Shown here piece after piece: positions 1-9,674 of a stretch of DNA of 29,214 nt (positions are counted from its first letter, which is position 1; each line of letters opens with the position of its first letter). The translations under genes were made by a program, and so were the position numbers. The stretch is from Myxococcales bacterium (GTDB lineage: Bacteria; Myxococcota; Bradymonadia; UBA7976; UBA1532). The stretch is from assembly GCA_020633515.1 (NCBI GenBank), contig JACKDM010000007.1, positions 95,001 through 124,214 of the forward strand, written 5' to 3'. The notes below the pieces were generated by a model, which saw only the letters and a program-made list of their open reading frames with translations, was not told the DNA's origin and searched no databases.

Positions 1-26
1 CGTCGGTTCGAACCCGTCATCCTCCA
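1..26 (+). tRNA. tRNA-Ala, 3' end only (5' part outside the window)
   Basis: The first bases contain a T-loop (GGTTCGAACC) inside a 5-bp T stem with one T-T mismatch, then seven 3' acceptor bases (ATCCTCC) and an A discriminator. Position 70 is T, which fits the G3-U70 pair that identifies alanine tRNA. The location just before 23S rRNA matches the usual 16S-Ile-Ala-23S order. No CCA is encoded (CTT follows), so CCA would be added after transcription. The anticodon is not in the window, so the alanine identity is inferred. Confidence 0.75.
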
Positions 27-55
27 CTTCGCCGGTGTCCGTCAACGACCCCCTG

Positions 56-66
56 GTTCTTTGACA
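56..66 (+). promoter_or_regulatory. boxA-like antitermination site in the 16S-23S spacer
   Basis: GTTCTTTGACA closely resembles the rRNA boxA element (TGCTCTTTAACA type), which recruits NusB/S10 for processive antitermination. It lies about 100 bases before the 23S 5' end, the usual place for the spacer boxA. Confidence 0.55.
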
Positions 67-131
67 AGTCGAGAGAAGCGAGACGAAGCATATCAATGCG
101 GCGCTCGCCGGGCGTGACCCTTCGGGGTCGC

Positions 132-155
132 GGCTCGCGAGTGCAGCAGGCGCTG
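132..155 (+). other. 5' arm of the 23S rRNA processing stem
   Basis: This segment is complementary to 3188-3211, just beyond the 23S 3' end. The inner 15 bases (GTGCAGCAGGCGCTG) pair perfectly and the outer part pairs with a few mismatches. Such a stem loops out the 23S precursor and is the normal RNase III substrate. Confidence 0.7.
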
Positions 156-167
156 TTGGGAAGAAAA

Positions 168-3176
<3,009 letters not shown>

Positions 3177-3187
3177 GACCTTCCCGT

Positions 3188-3211
3188 CAGCGCCTGCTGC
3201 ACGCGTGAGCC
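3188..3211 (+). other. 3' arm of the 23S rRNA processing stem
   Basis: Complementary to 132-155 across the 23S gene. Together they form the precursor stem expected to be cut by RNase III. The remaining 23S-5S spacer (to 3311) shows no tRNA. Confidence 0.7.
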
Positions 3212-3311
3212 CTCCGCAGGGAGGTGCTCGTCGCGGACGCCGACATGACATGCTTCGCGAGCCGCCGGTCGCCGGTGGCTCGACTCGCTCACTCTCGGCT
3301 CGTACAGATTC

Positions 3312-3429
3312 TTCCGGTGGCTATTGCGAAGGGGCCATACCCGATCCCATCCCGAACTCGGAAGTCAAGCCCTTCTGCGCCGATGGTACTGCACGGCTCT
3401 CCGTGTGGGAGAGTAGGTCGCCGCCGGAG
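3312..3429 (+). rRNA. rrf: 5S ribosomal RNA
   Basis: About 118 bases follow 23S rRNA. The 5' end TTCCGGTGGC pairs with the 3' end GCCGCCGGAG to form helix I. The conserved core CCCATCCCGAACTCGGAAGTCAAG and the later GCGCCGATGGTACTGC and GGGAGAGTAGGTCG blocks are all present in order. Confidence 0.95.
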
Positions 3430-3436
3430 CCCTTCG

Positions 3437-3473
3437 AAGCCCGCCGAACGTTTGTCGTTCGGCGGGCTTTTTT
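3437..3473 (+). terminator. Rho-independent terminator of the rRNA operon
   Basis: A perfect 14-bp GC-rich stem (AAGCCCGCCGAACG with CGTTCGGCGGGCTT) with a TTTGT loop runs directly into a T tract. It begins 8 bases after 5S, so it ends the rRNA transcript. Confidence 0.93.
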
Positions 3474-3502
3474 CGTTTCGAACCGCATCCATCACGAGAC
3501 CG

Positions 3503-3849
3503 CAGTCAGCACCGGCCGCAGTCAGCACCGGCCGCAGTCAGCACCGGCCGCAGTCAGCACCGGCCGCGGTCAGCACCGGCCGCAGGCAGCACCGGCCGCA
3601 GGCAGCACCGGCCGCAGGCAGCACCGGCCGCGGTCAGCACCGGCCGCAGGCAGCACCGGCCGCAGGCAGCACCGGCCGAAGTCAGCACCCGCAGCCAGCA
3701 CCCGCAGTCAGCACCCGCAGCCAGCACCCGCAGTCAGCACCCGCGGTCAGCACCGGCCGCAGTCAGCACCCGCAGTCAGCACCCGCGGTCAGCACCGGCC
3801 GCAGTCAGCACCGGGCGAAGTCCGCATCGGACGAAGTCAGCGCCAGCAG
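3503..3849 (+). repeat. Minisatellite of 16-bp and 13-bp units (about 23 units)
   Basis: The array starts 30 bases after the rRNA terminator. Eleven 16-bp units of the form CAGTCAGCACCGGCCG (variants CGGTCAGC and CAGGCAGC) run from 3503 to 3678. After that, 13-bp units CAGTCAGCACCCG, which lack an internal GGC, are mixed with 16-bp units. The last two units (3818-3849) are degenerate. Both lengths leave remainder 1 on division by three and the unit has no stop codon, so all plus-strand frames stay open. I treat these open frames as an artefact. No unique spacers separate the units, so it is not a CRISPR array. The following stretch (3850-4081) shows nothing I can name. Confidence 0.93.
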
Positions 3850-4081
3850 TCGCGCTCTGTCGCTGCGACCGCGCAGGGTATCCACCGCCACCGGGAGCCG
3901 ATCGCTTTCTCACGGAGTCTGCCGGCGGGGGCGTGCGTCTCCCGGGTCACCCGAGATCGTGATCTGCGACGGCTGCTGGACGGCGGGTTGTCGATGGCAT
4001 GCGCCTCGGTTGCCCGGCTTCGAAGACGCGGCTGTTCTCGCGCTTCGCAGCCGCTTCATCTCACGCGGGTGCGTCGGGTGC

Positions 4082-5335
4082 TCAGCTCCCCGGCGTCTTT
4101 GGCGTCGCGAGCTCCAGCGTCAGGGCGTCGCCGCGCAGCTCGATGCCGGTCAGCGCGACGTCGACCGCGCCGCGGCCGAGCTGGATGCGGGAGCGGGTCG
4201 CGATCGAGCGGGTGAATTCGAAGGCTTCGGTGCTGATCCCCATCAGGTCGAGCGCGCTCGAGATCAGCGGCGGGCCGGTGATCTCTTCGATGGTGCCGTC
4301 TTCGAAGCCGACCTCGAGCTTGCCGTTGCGCAGCGCGACGATCGGCGAGGCGCCCGCGCGGGCGTGCAGGCAGATCCCGGCGGCCTGCTCTTCGAGGGTC
4401 CACAGGTGCACCTTGAGCGGGCGGGCGCCCGACTGCCAGCCGAAGCCCGCGGTGAAGTCGCCCGAGGTGCTCGCTTTGCCCTCGCGGGTGTAGCGCGCCG
4501 GGATCTTGCCGCGGTCCATGGCCCAGTTGCCGAGCGCGGCGAGAGCCTCGGTCGAGACGGCCATCTTCATCCCGGCGCCGGCGAGCGGGGCGGCGCCGAG
4601 GCCGCGGGCGTTGAACGGGAGGCGGGCGTCGACCCGCCAGCGGCCGTTGGCGGTCGTCAGCGCGAGCCCCTGGATCGGGAGATCGGGCATGGTCACCCGA
4701 AAGCGCGCCACGGTGCCGAGCGGCGTGAGCACCTGGCGGCGGAGGAGAGTGTACGCCTGGCGGGTGAGCAGCTCGACGCCGTCGCGGGCGACGCGCTGGG
4801 CGGTGCTGCGCAGCGGCGAGCGGAGCGCGGCGGGGACCGGCTGGAGGAGCGCGTCGGTGAGGCGGGCGGTGGCGTTGCCGTCGAGGCGGGGGGCGATCGC
4901 TTCGAACATGTCGGCGCGGAGCTGGATCTCGAGGGTACCTTTGGCGACGTCGTAGCGCACCGGCGCGACGGCGCCGAGCTGGAGCCCGAAGAGCGCGCGC
5001 CCGCCGCTCTTGACGTCGAAGTCGAGGTCGAAGCGCGCCGCGTCGTCGCGCTGGATGGCGACCCGCATCTGCCGGGGCTCGATGCCGAGGCGGTCGACGT
5101 AGCGGCCGAGGTCGCCGAGCCCGGGCAGGTCGAACGGCACCGCGGGGAGCTGCGCGAGCGCGGCGCGGGTCCAGCCGTCGATGACCGCCTGCGGGATCTC
5201 GAGGCGGACATGCGGGGCGTCGCCCTCGGTGGCGGCCTCCATCTCGGCGCGGAAGGACTCGCGGTGCGCGGCGACCTGCTGGCAGGTGCCGCACCCGGCG
5301 AGCGCGATGGCGAGCAGGATCACGGTGCGGCGCAT
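4082..5335 (-). CDS. Lipoprotein of unknown function (417 aa)
   Basis: The start is the ATG at 5335, preceded by a good ribosome site (GGAGGAG). It begins a short lipoprotein signal peptide (MRRTVILLAIALAGC) whose lipobox cysteine is residue 15. A start further upstream would bury this signal. The mature part has no transmembrane segment. It reads as alternating hydrophobic/polar strands with few cysteines, consistent with a large beta-rich domain tethered to a membrane. I do not recognise the family; a lipid-binding (TULIP-like) fold is only a guess. The codons end mainly in C or G as in most of the window. The gene stands alone, with the rRNA operon and minisatellite downstream and a 600-bp gene-free stretch upstream. 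Confidence 0.82.
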   Translation of the reverse strand: MRRTVILLAIALAGCGTCQQVAAHRESFRAEMEAATEGDAPHVRLEIPQAVIDGWTRAALAQLPAVPFDLPGLGDLGRYVDRLGIEPRQMRVAIQRDDAARFDLDFDVKSGGRALFGLQLGAVAPVRYDVAKGTLEIQLRADMFEAIAPRLDGNATARLTDALLQPVPAALRSPLRSTAQRVARDGVELLTRQAYTLLRRQVLTPLGTVARFRVTMPDLPIQGLALTTANGRWRVDARLPFNARGLGAAPLAGAGMKMAVSTEALAALGNWAMDRGKIPARYTREGKASTSGDFTAGFGWQSGARPLKVHLWTLEEQAAGICLHARAGASPIVALRNGKLEVGFEDGTIEEITGPPLISSALDLMGISTEAFEFTRSIATRSRIQLGRGAVDVALTGIELRGDALTLELATPKTPGS

Positions 5336-5936
5336 GTCTCTCCTCCGTCGTCTGCTCTGGTCTACCCCGCCGGGGGGCGAGGGGCAATGACTGTTGTGCG
5401 GGTCGATTCTGCGTGCTCGGCGGCGCCGTCGTCTCCGGCATGAGACCGCGATCCGACGCGGCACAGCGGAGCGTTGCGTACGGGATCTTCTTCCTGCCAT
5501 CGGACAGATCGTGATGGCATCCGTCGATGCGTCGTTTCGGCGCTGAAACAAGGCCATCTTCGCCGGTTGTCTCATGTCACTCTGTCGGGATGCTGACATT
5601 TCGGGTCAGGAGGCAGGGTGGAATCGCCCTTTTTGGTGGGTTAATTCGGACGAATCCCGGTCCTACTCCCTTAGTCGGCGCAGACGAAACACTCTTTGTG
5701 GGAGTGCAAGGCCCTTGGAGATCACCTGGAGCGCGGCCGGCCCCATTGACAGGCCTCGATCGCAGAGGCATCATGCGCATGCCTCGGCTCGCTCGCTCCG
5801 AGCGGGCAATGGGTCCAAGAACCGTGTCATCGACAAGGCCGAGCCGGTGTCTGAAGCCTCCAGCCCGCTGGCCATCCTGGCAGATATCGAAGACAACGCT
5901 CCCTGGCCGGGGAGCCTGTGTCGCTATCGGGATACC
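5336..5936. other. Gene-free region between the lipoprotein and sigma-factor genes
   Basis: About 600 bases, less GC-rich than the surroundings between 5570 and 5720. One plus-strand frame stays open into the sigma gene, but its translation does not look like protein and I see no ribosome site for it. It contains small dyads: CTGAC/GTCAG at 5593-5609, ATTCG-GA-CGAAT at 5644-5655 (operator-like) and CACTC/GAGTG at 5690-5706. It should hold the promoters of both divergent genes. Confidence 0.5.
5746..5774 (+). promoter_or_regulatory. Candidate promoter for the sigma/anti-sigma/caspase operon
   Basis: A consensus -35 hexamer TTGACA (5746-5751) is followed after 17 bases by CATCAT (5769-5774), a weak -10. 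It would give a leader of about 155 bases before the ATG at 5937. Only the -35 is convincing. Confidence 0.35.
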
Positions 5937-6512
5937 ATGATCTCGATCGCGACCGATCTGCGCTCGGATGGTCCTTCCAGAGAGCTGCGCCGCCGCGAGA
6001 TGCAGGACATGCTCGCGCGCGAGTTGCAGGCGTTCCTCCTCTGCCGTGACGAGAACGAGCGCAGCGCGCGCCGCGATGCGTTCAACGAGATCGTCTCCGA
6101 TACGCTGGGGCTCGCCGAGGCGCTCGAAGCCGCCTCGAACAAGCTCACCGCGGAGCGGGCGCCGAACTTCGTGTCGTTCTTCAAGGCGAAGCTGATCTGG
6201 AAGGCGAACGACATCCTCGAGTCGGAGTACCGCCGCCACGAGCGGCGGGCCCGGCCGGTGGCCGATCCCCACTCCCTTCGTCCCGTCGAGCAGCGCACCC
6301 TGCCCGGCGCCCGTCGCAACGAGCGGCGGGTGCTGGTCCGGCAGATCATGGAGACCTTCGGTCGCGAGGACCCGGTCTACGTGACGATCCTCTCCGGTCT
6401 GATGGCCGATGTGTCGATCGCCGAGCTGGCGCGACGCACCGGGCGCTCTCGACAGCAGATCTACCGTTTCCTCGAACGTGTTCGGGATTGGAGCGAGGGG
6501 AAGATCGAATGA
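5937..6512 (+). CDS. Divergent ECF-like RNA polymerase sigma factor (191 aa)
   Basis: The C-terminus carries a sigma region 4 helix-turn-helix (about residues 159-187), including SIAELARRTGRSRQQIYRFL, which would read the -35 element. Before it, a stretch with FVSFFKAKLIWKANDILESE and then an arginine-rich run fits a degenerate region 2.3-2.4, so both sigma-2-like and sigma-4-like parts seem present at normal ECF size. The ATG at 5937 is chosen because coherent protein begins there; its ribosome site is weak. The stop overlaps the next start in ATGA, so the gene is translationally coupled to the zinc-finger anti-sigma gene. That coupling is the strongest support for the sigma assignment. Its targets are unknown; autoregulation of this operon is plausible. 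Confidence 0.8.
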   Translation: MISIATDLRSDGPSRELRRREMQDMLARELQAFLLCRDENERSARRDAFNEIVSDTLGLAEALEAASNKLTAERAPNFVSFFKAKLIWKANDILESEYRRHERRARPVADPHSLRPVEQRTLPGARRNERRVLVRQIMETFGREDPVYVTILSGLMADVSIAELARRTGRSRQQIYRFLERVRDWSEGKIE

Positions 6513-7735
6513 GCAGCGATCACTGCGCCGAGCGCGACGCGGTCCTCGCCGCGGTCGCTGCCGGTGGGTTCGGAGACGCCGAGGTGCAGGCGCACCTCGC
6601 GCGCTGCGCGGTCTGCGACGCGGCGGTCGGCGAGCGGTTGTTCGCCCTCATCGAGGCGGCGTTGGCGGACGGCGAGGCGGGCTTCGACGGGGAGACCGCG
6701 TCGGATGACGAGGCGGGGCTCGAGGCGGCGCGGGGTCTGGCGCGGCTGACCGCGGACGAGGCGGCGCTGTTCGCCGGGGAGGGCTTCGCCCCTCCGCGCG
6801 CTGCGGCGGCGGTGAGCGAGGCCGATCGGGTCCGGCTGGCGCGGCTCCGCGGTCAGCTCGCCGAGGAGTCGGGCGGGGAGCGGGGTCGCTCGTCGTTCGA
6901 GCGGTCGGCGCCGGGGTCGACGCGGCGCGCTCTGGCGGCGGCTTCGGCGTCGCGCGCGACCGGGCGTCGGCGGTGGCCGGCGGGGCTCGCGACGGTGCTG
7001 GCGGCGGCTGCGGCGGCGCTCCTGGTGCTCGTCCCCGATGATCCGGCGATCGAGGCGCCGCGGGGGGTGGAGGCCAGCGTAGCGGAGGCGGGCACGGGCG
7101 CGGTGGGTGAGGCGGGCGCGGTGGGTGAGGGCGTGGTCGGTGAGGCCGCGGTCGGTGAGGCGGGCGCGGTGGGTGAGGCCGCGGTGGGTGAGGCGGGCGC
7201 GGTGGGTGAGGCGGGCGCGGTCGGGGTGGCGGGGAAGCGCGCGGGGCCGGCGCCGCCCGCGTCGGCGGGTGGGGTGGCTCGGCTGGAGGTCCGCGGCGCG
7301 GCGGTGGGGGTCGAGCTCGCGATCGATCAGAAGATGTGCATCTCCGCCCTGGGGGACGAGGCGAAGCCGTGTCGGTGGAAGGCCTCGGCGGAGGAGTTCC
7401 ACATCTACTATCGCCGGGAGCCGTCGTCGGCGGCGCGCTACGTGGCGGTGGTCGCGCGGGACGCCGAGGGGGGCGTGGCGGTGCTGTACCCGCCGAAGGG
7501 CGGGCCGCAGGTCGTGCTGCCGGTGACCCGCCAAAGGGTCAGCGATACGTGCGATCGTGGGCTATGCTGGCTGGAAGGTGGCATCTTCAAGGTGCCGGCC
7601 GGGCGGTTCTCGGTGGTGGCGGTCTTCGACGAGGAGCCGTTGCCGGTCGAGACGTTGGAGAAGCTCTGGCGGCCCGAGGCGTGGGGTGGTCCTACGCGGT
7701 GGGTCGAGCGCTTCGAGCTGGAGGTCGTGCGGTGA
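6509..7735 (+). CDS. Membrane zinc-finger anti-sigma factor with periplasmic DUF4384-like domain (408 aa)
   Basis: The start ATG overlaps the sigma stop by 4 bp. The N-terminus has the anti-sigma zinc-binding pattern H-x3-C-x2-C (HLARCAVC, about residues 31-38) with an extra Cys at residue 5. A single transmembrane helix (about 157-176, alanine/leucine rich) follows a basic stretch, placing the N-terminus inside the cell. Next comes a low-complexity linker of AGAVGE-type repeats (about 194-239), ended by a Lys-Arg pair. The C-terminal domain (about 255-408) has RYVAVVARDAEGGVAVLYPP, which resembles DUF4384, a domain often found with bacterial caspases. It would bind and silence the upstream sigma factor and sense or receive a signal in the periplasm. 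Confidence is high for the zinc finger and helix, moderate for DUF4384. Confidence 0.82.
   Translation: MSSDHCAERDAVLAAVAAGGFGDAEVQAHLARCAVCDAAVGERLFALIEAALADGEAGFDGETASDDEAGLEAARGLARLTADEAALFAGEGFAPPRAAAAVSEADRVRLARLRGQLAEESGGERGRSSFERSAPGSTRRALAAASASRATGRRRWPAGLATVLAAAAAALLVLVPDDPAIEAPRGVEASVAEAGTGAVGEAGAVGEGVVGEAAVGEAGAVGEAAVGEAGAVGEAGAVGVAGKRAGPAPPASAGGVARLEVRGAAVGVELAIDQKMCISALGDEAKPCRWKASAEEFHIYYRREPSSAARYVAVVARDAEGGVAVLYPPKGGPQVVLPVTRQRVSDTCDRGLCWLEGGIFKVPAGRFSVVAVFDEEPLPVETLEKLWRPEAWGGPTRWVERFELEVVR
7088..7225 (+). repeat. In-frame 18/15-bp repeats in the anti-sigma linker
   Basis: Units of 18 bp (coding AGAVGE) alternate with 15-bp units (AAVGE or GVVGE), about eight in all. All unit lengths are multiples of three, so copy-number changes would lengthen or shorten the periplasmic linker without breaking the frame. 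Confidence 0.9.
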
Positions 7736-9543
7736 AGCGGCATGCGTGGGCGGCGGTCGTGGGTCTCGTGCTCCTGCTGACGCGGGCCCACGCGGCGCGC
7801 GTGACCGAGCCCACGCCGCCGCGGCCACGGGCGGTGTTCGCGCTGTTGATCGGTTACTCGGAGGGGCCGCCGGGGCTCGGGCTGCCGGCGTTGACGCGGG
7901 CCGAGTCCGATGTGGTCATGATGAACGCCTTCTTCGGCACCTTGGGGCCGGAGGCGGTGTATGTGCACATCGAGTCGGCGGCGACGCGGAGCGCGTTGGC
8001 GGTGCCGGGGCGGGTGCATGTCGGGCCGGCGACGTTCCCCGCGATCATGGCGTCGGTGCGGGCGATCGAGCAGGCGCTCGAGGACGCGGGGCCGGCGGAT
8101 GTCTACGTCTACTATGCGGGTCATGGGCAGCGGGTGCGGGTGGACGAGCGGGCTCAGACCGAGCTGTTTCTGCGGCCGGTGGGCGCGGGCGCGGGCAATG
8201 ACGGCGTGCTGCGGAGCACGCTGTTGCAGAGCGAGATCCTCGTGCCGTTGTCGGCGGATGAGGATACCCGGGTCCATCTCGTCGTCGATGCCTGCCAGAG
8301 CTACTTCGTCCTCGAGGCGCGCAAGGGGCTGCGGCAGGTGGCGCGGGCGCGCAAGGCGCCGCCGCCGATCGAGGTGGACATGATCGGGCGCTTCCTCGAT
8401 CGCTTCGAGCGGGTGGGGGCGCTGCTCGCGACGAATGGGAGCCAGGTGACGTACGAGGATCCGGAGATCGGCGGGTTGTTCAGCTATGCGGTGCGGAGCG
8501 CGGGGATCGGGTCGGCGGATCTGGATCGGGACGGGCGGGTGACCTACGGGGAGCTGGAGCGGGCGTTGCCGTGGATCCTGGGGCAGCGGACGGGGGGGGG
8601 GCCGCCGGGGTTGGTGGCGCCGGACAACGATCCGGAGACGGCGTTCGTGGACTATCGGGGGCGGGGGGTGGCGGCGGTGGAGTTCGCGCCGCGGGAGCCG
8701 ACGCGCTACGAGCTGACGCATATGCCGAGTCATCAGAAGTACGCGGTGTTGTATCCGGGGCGGGCGCCGGTGCGGGCGTGGCTGCCGCGGGGGCAGGAGT
8801 ACGTGACGGCTCTGCGGCGGTCGCCGACGGGGCCGGGAGAGTGGTTCGAGTTCATGGCGGCGTCGGCGAACTTCGAGGCGCTTCGGCAGCCGCGGGTGGC
8901 GTTGGATGGGGGGGAGCGGGGGGAGGTGTTCGCGCGGGAGATCATGTCGCGGCCGATGCCGGATGAGGTGGATGCGCTGGTGGCGGTGGAGCCGCCGTCG
9001 TGGGTGTGGCAGCCGCAGGCTTATGTGGCGGTCGGGGTGAGCGGGGTGCTGGGGGAGGCGGTCGGTGGGTGGAACGCGGCGCAGGGGGAGAACTGGAGCG
9101 GGGGGGTGGAGCTGTCGGGGGTGCTGGGGTACGGGCGTGATCAGGGGACGCTGCGGTTGGGGTGGAGCCGGGCGGCGTTCGAGGATTGGGCGCGTGATGG
9201 GGAGGCGACGCCGTCGAGGTACGATCTGGTGCGGGGGGCGGTGGCGTATGGGCGGGTGCTGGCCGAGGAGGATGTCTTCGAGCTGACGGCGGGGCCGTAC
9301 GTGGGGGTGGGGAGCATGTTGATGCGGCGGTCGAATGATACGGCGGGCGGGCTGCTGTTCGAGGCGGGGGGGGAGATGGGGCTGCGGTTGTTCGTCGATA
9401 GCGGGCGGTGGGCGATGCGGGCCGATCTGCGGGTGGGGGCGCAGAACATGTCGTCGATCGATGGCTATCAGGACGTGGGGCAGGGGACGGACTTCGTGGT
9501 GGGAGGGGCGCTGGGGTTCGAGTACGAGTTCGTGGTGCGTTGA
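7732..9543 (+). CDS. Exported caspase-like (peptidase C14) protein with EF-hand-like loop and beta-barrel-like C-terminus (603 aa)
   Basis: The GTG start overlaps the anti-sigma stop (GTGA) and has GGAGG 7 bases upstream. An N-terminal signal peptide (WAAVVGLVLLLTRAHAA) directs export. The caspase core follows: catalytic histidine at residue 131 in YYAGHGQ and catalytic cysteine at residue 188 in VVDACQSY. The acidic residue two before the cysteine is typical of caspase relatives that cleave after Arg or Lys. Residues 263-274 form a canonical 12-residue calcium loop (D-x-D-x-DG, Glu at 12). The last 180 residues or so read as alternating strands rich in Gly and aromatics and end in FEYEFVVR, like a small outer-membrane barrel. 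The protease would act in the periplasm or at the outer membrane. Third positions become strongly G-rich after about 8400, including nine consecutive Gs near 8591. Confidence 0.87.
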   Translation: MKRHAWAAVVGLVLLLTRAHAARVTEPTPPRPRAVFALLIGYSEGPPGLGLPALTRAESDVVMMNAFFGTLGPEAVYVHIESAATRSALAVPGRVHVGPATFPAIMASVRAIEQALEDAGPADVYVYYAGHGQRVRVDERAQTELFLRPVGAGAGNDGVLRSTLLQSEILVPLSADEDTRVHLVVDACQSYFVLEARKGLRQVARARKAPPPIEVDMIGRFLDRFERVGALLATNGSQVTYEDPEIGGLFSYAVRSAGIGSADLDRDGRVTYGELERALPWILGQRTGGGPPGLVAPDNDPETAFVDYRGRGVAAVEFAPREPTRYELTHMPSHQKYAVLYPGRAPVRAWLPRGQEYVTALRRSPTGPGEWFEFMAASANFEALRQPRVALDGGERGEVFAREIMSRPMPDEVDALVAVEPPSWVWQPQAYVAVGVSGVLGEAVGGWNAAQGENWSGGVELSGVLGYGRDQGTLRLGWSRAAFEDWARDGEATPSRYDLVRGAVAYGRVLAEEDVFELTAGPYVGVGSMLMRRSNDTAGGLLFEAGGEMGLRLFVDSGRWAMRADLRVGAQNMSSIDGYQDVGQGTDFVVGGALGFEYEFVVR

Positions 9544-9674
9544 GGGGCGGGGCTGCGTGGGGTGGAGGGTGAGGGCGTTGGATGGGGCTTCGGCGCGGGC
9601 GGGTGATTGATCGCTACCTTTCGGACCGTGCCTGCCTGTAAGCTGCCGCCACCCGGCACGAGAGGCTTGAGGCG

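Noticed and set aside
3503..3849. CRISPR array
   Set aside because: The units are directly contiguous with no unique spacers, the period is only 13-16 bp, and there are no cas genes.
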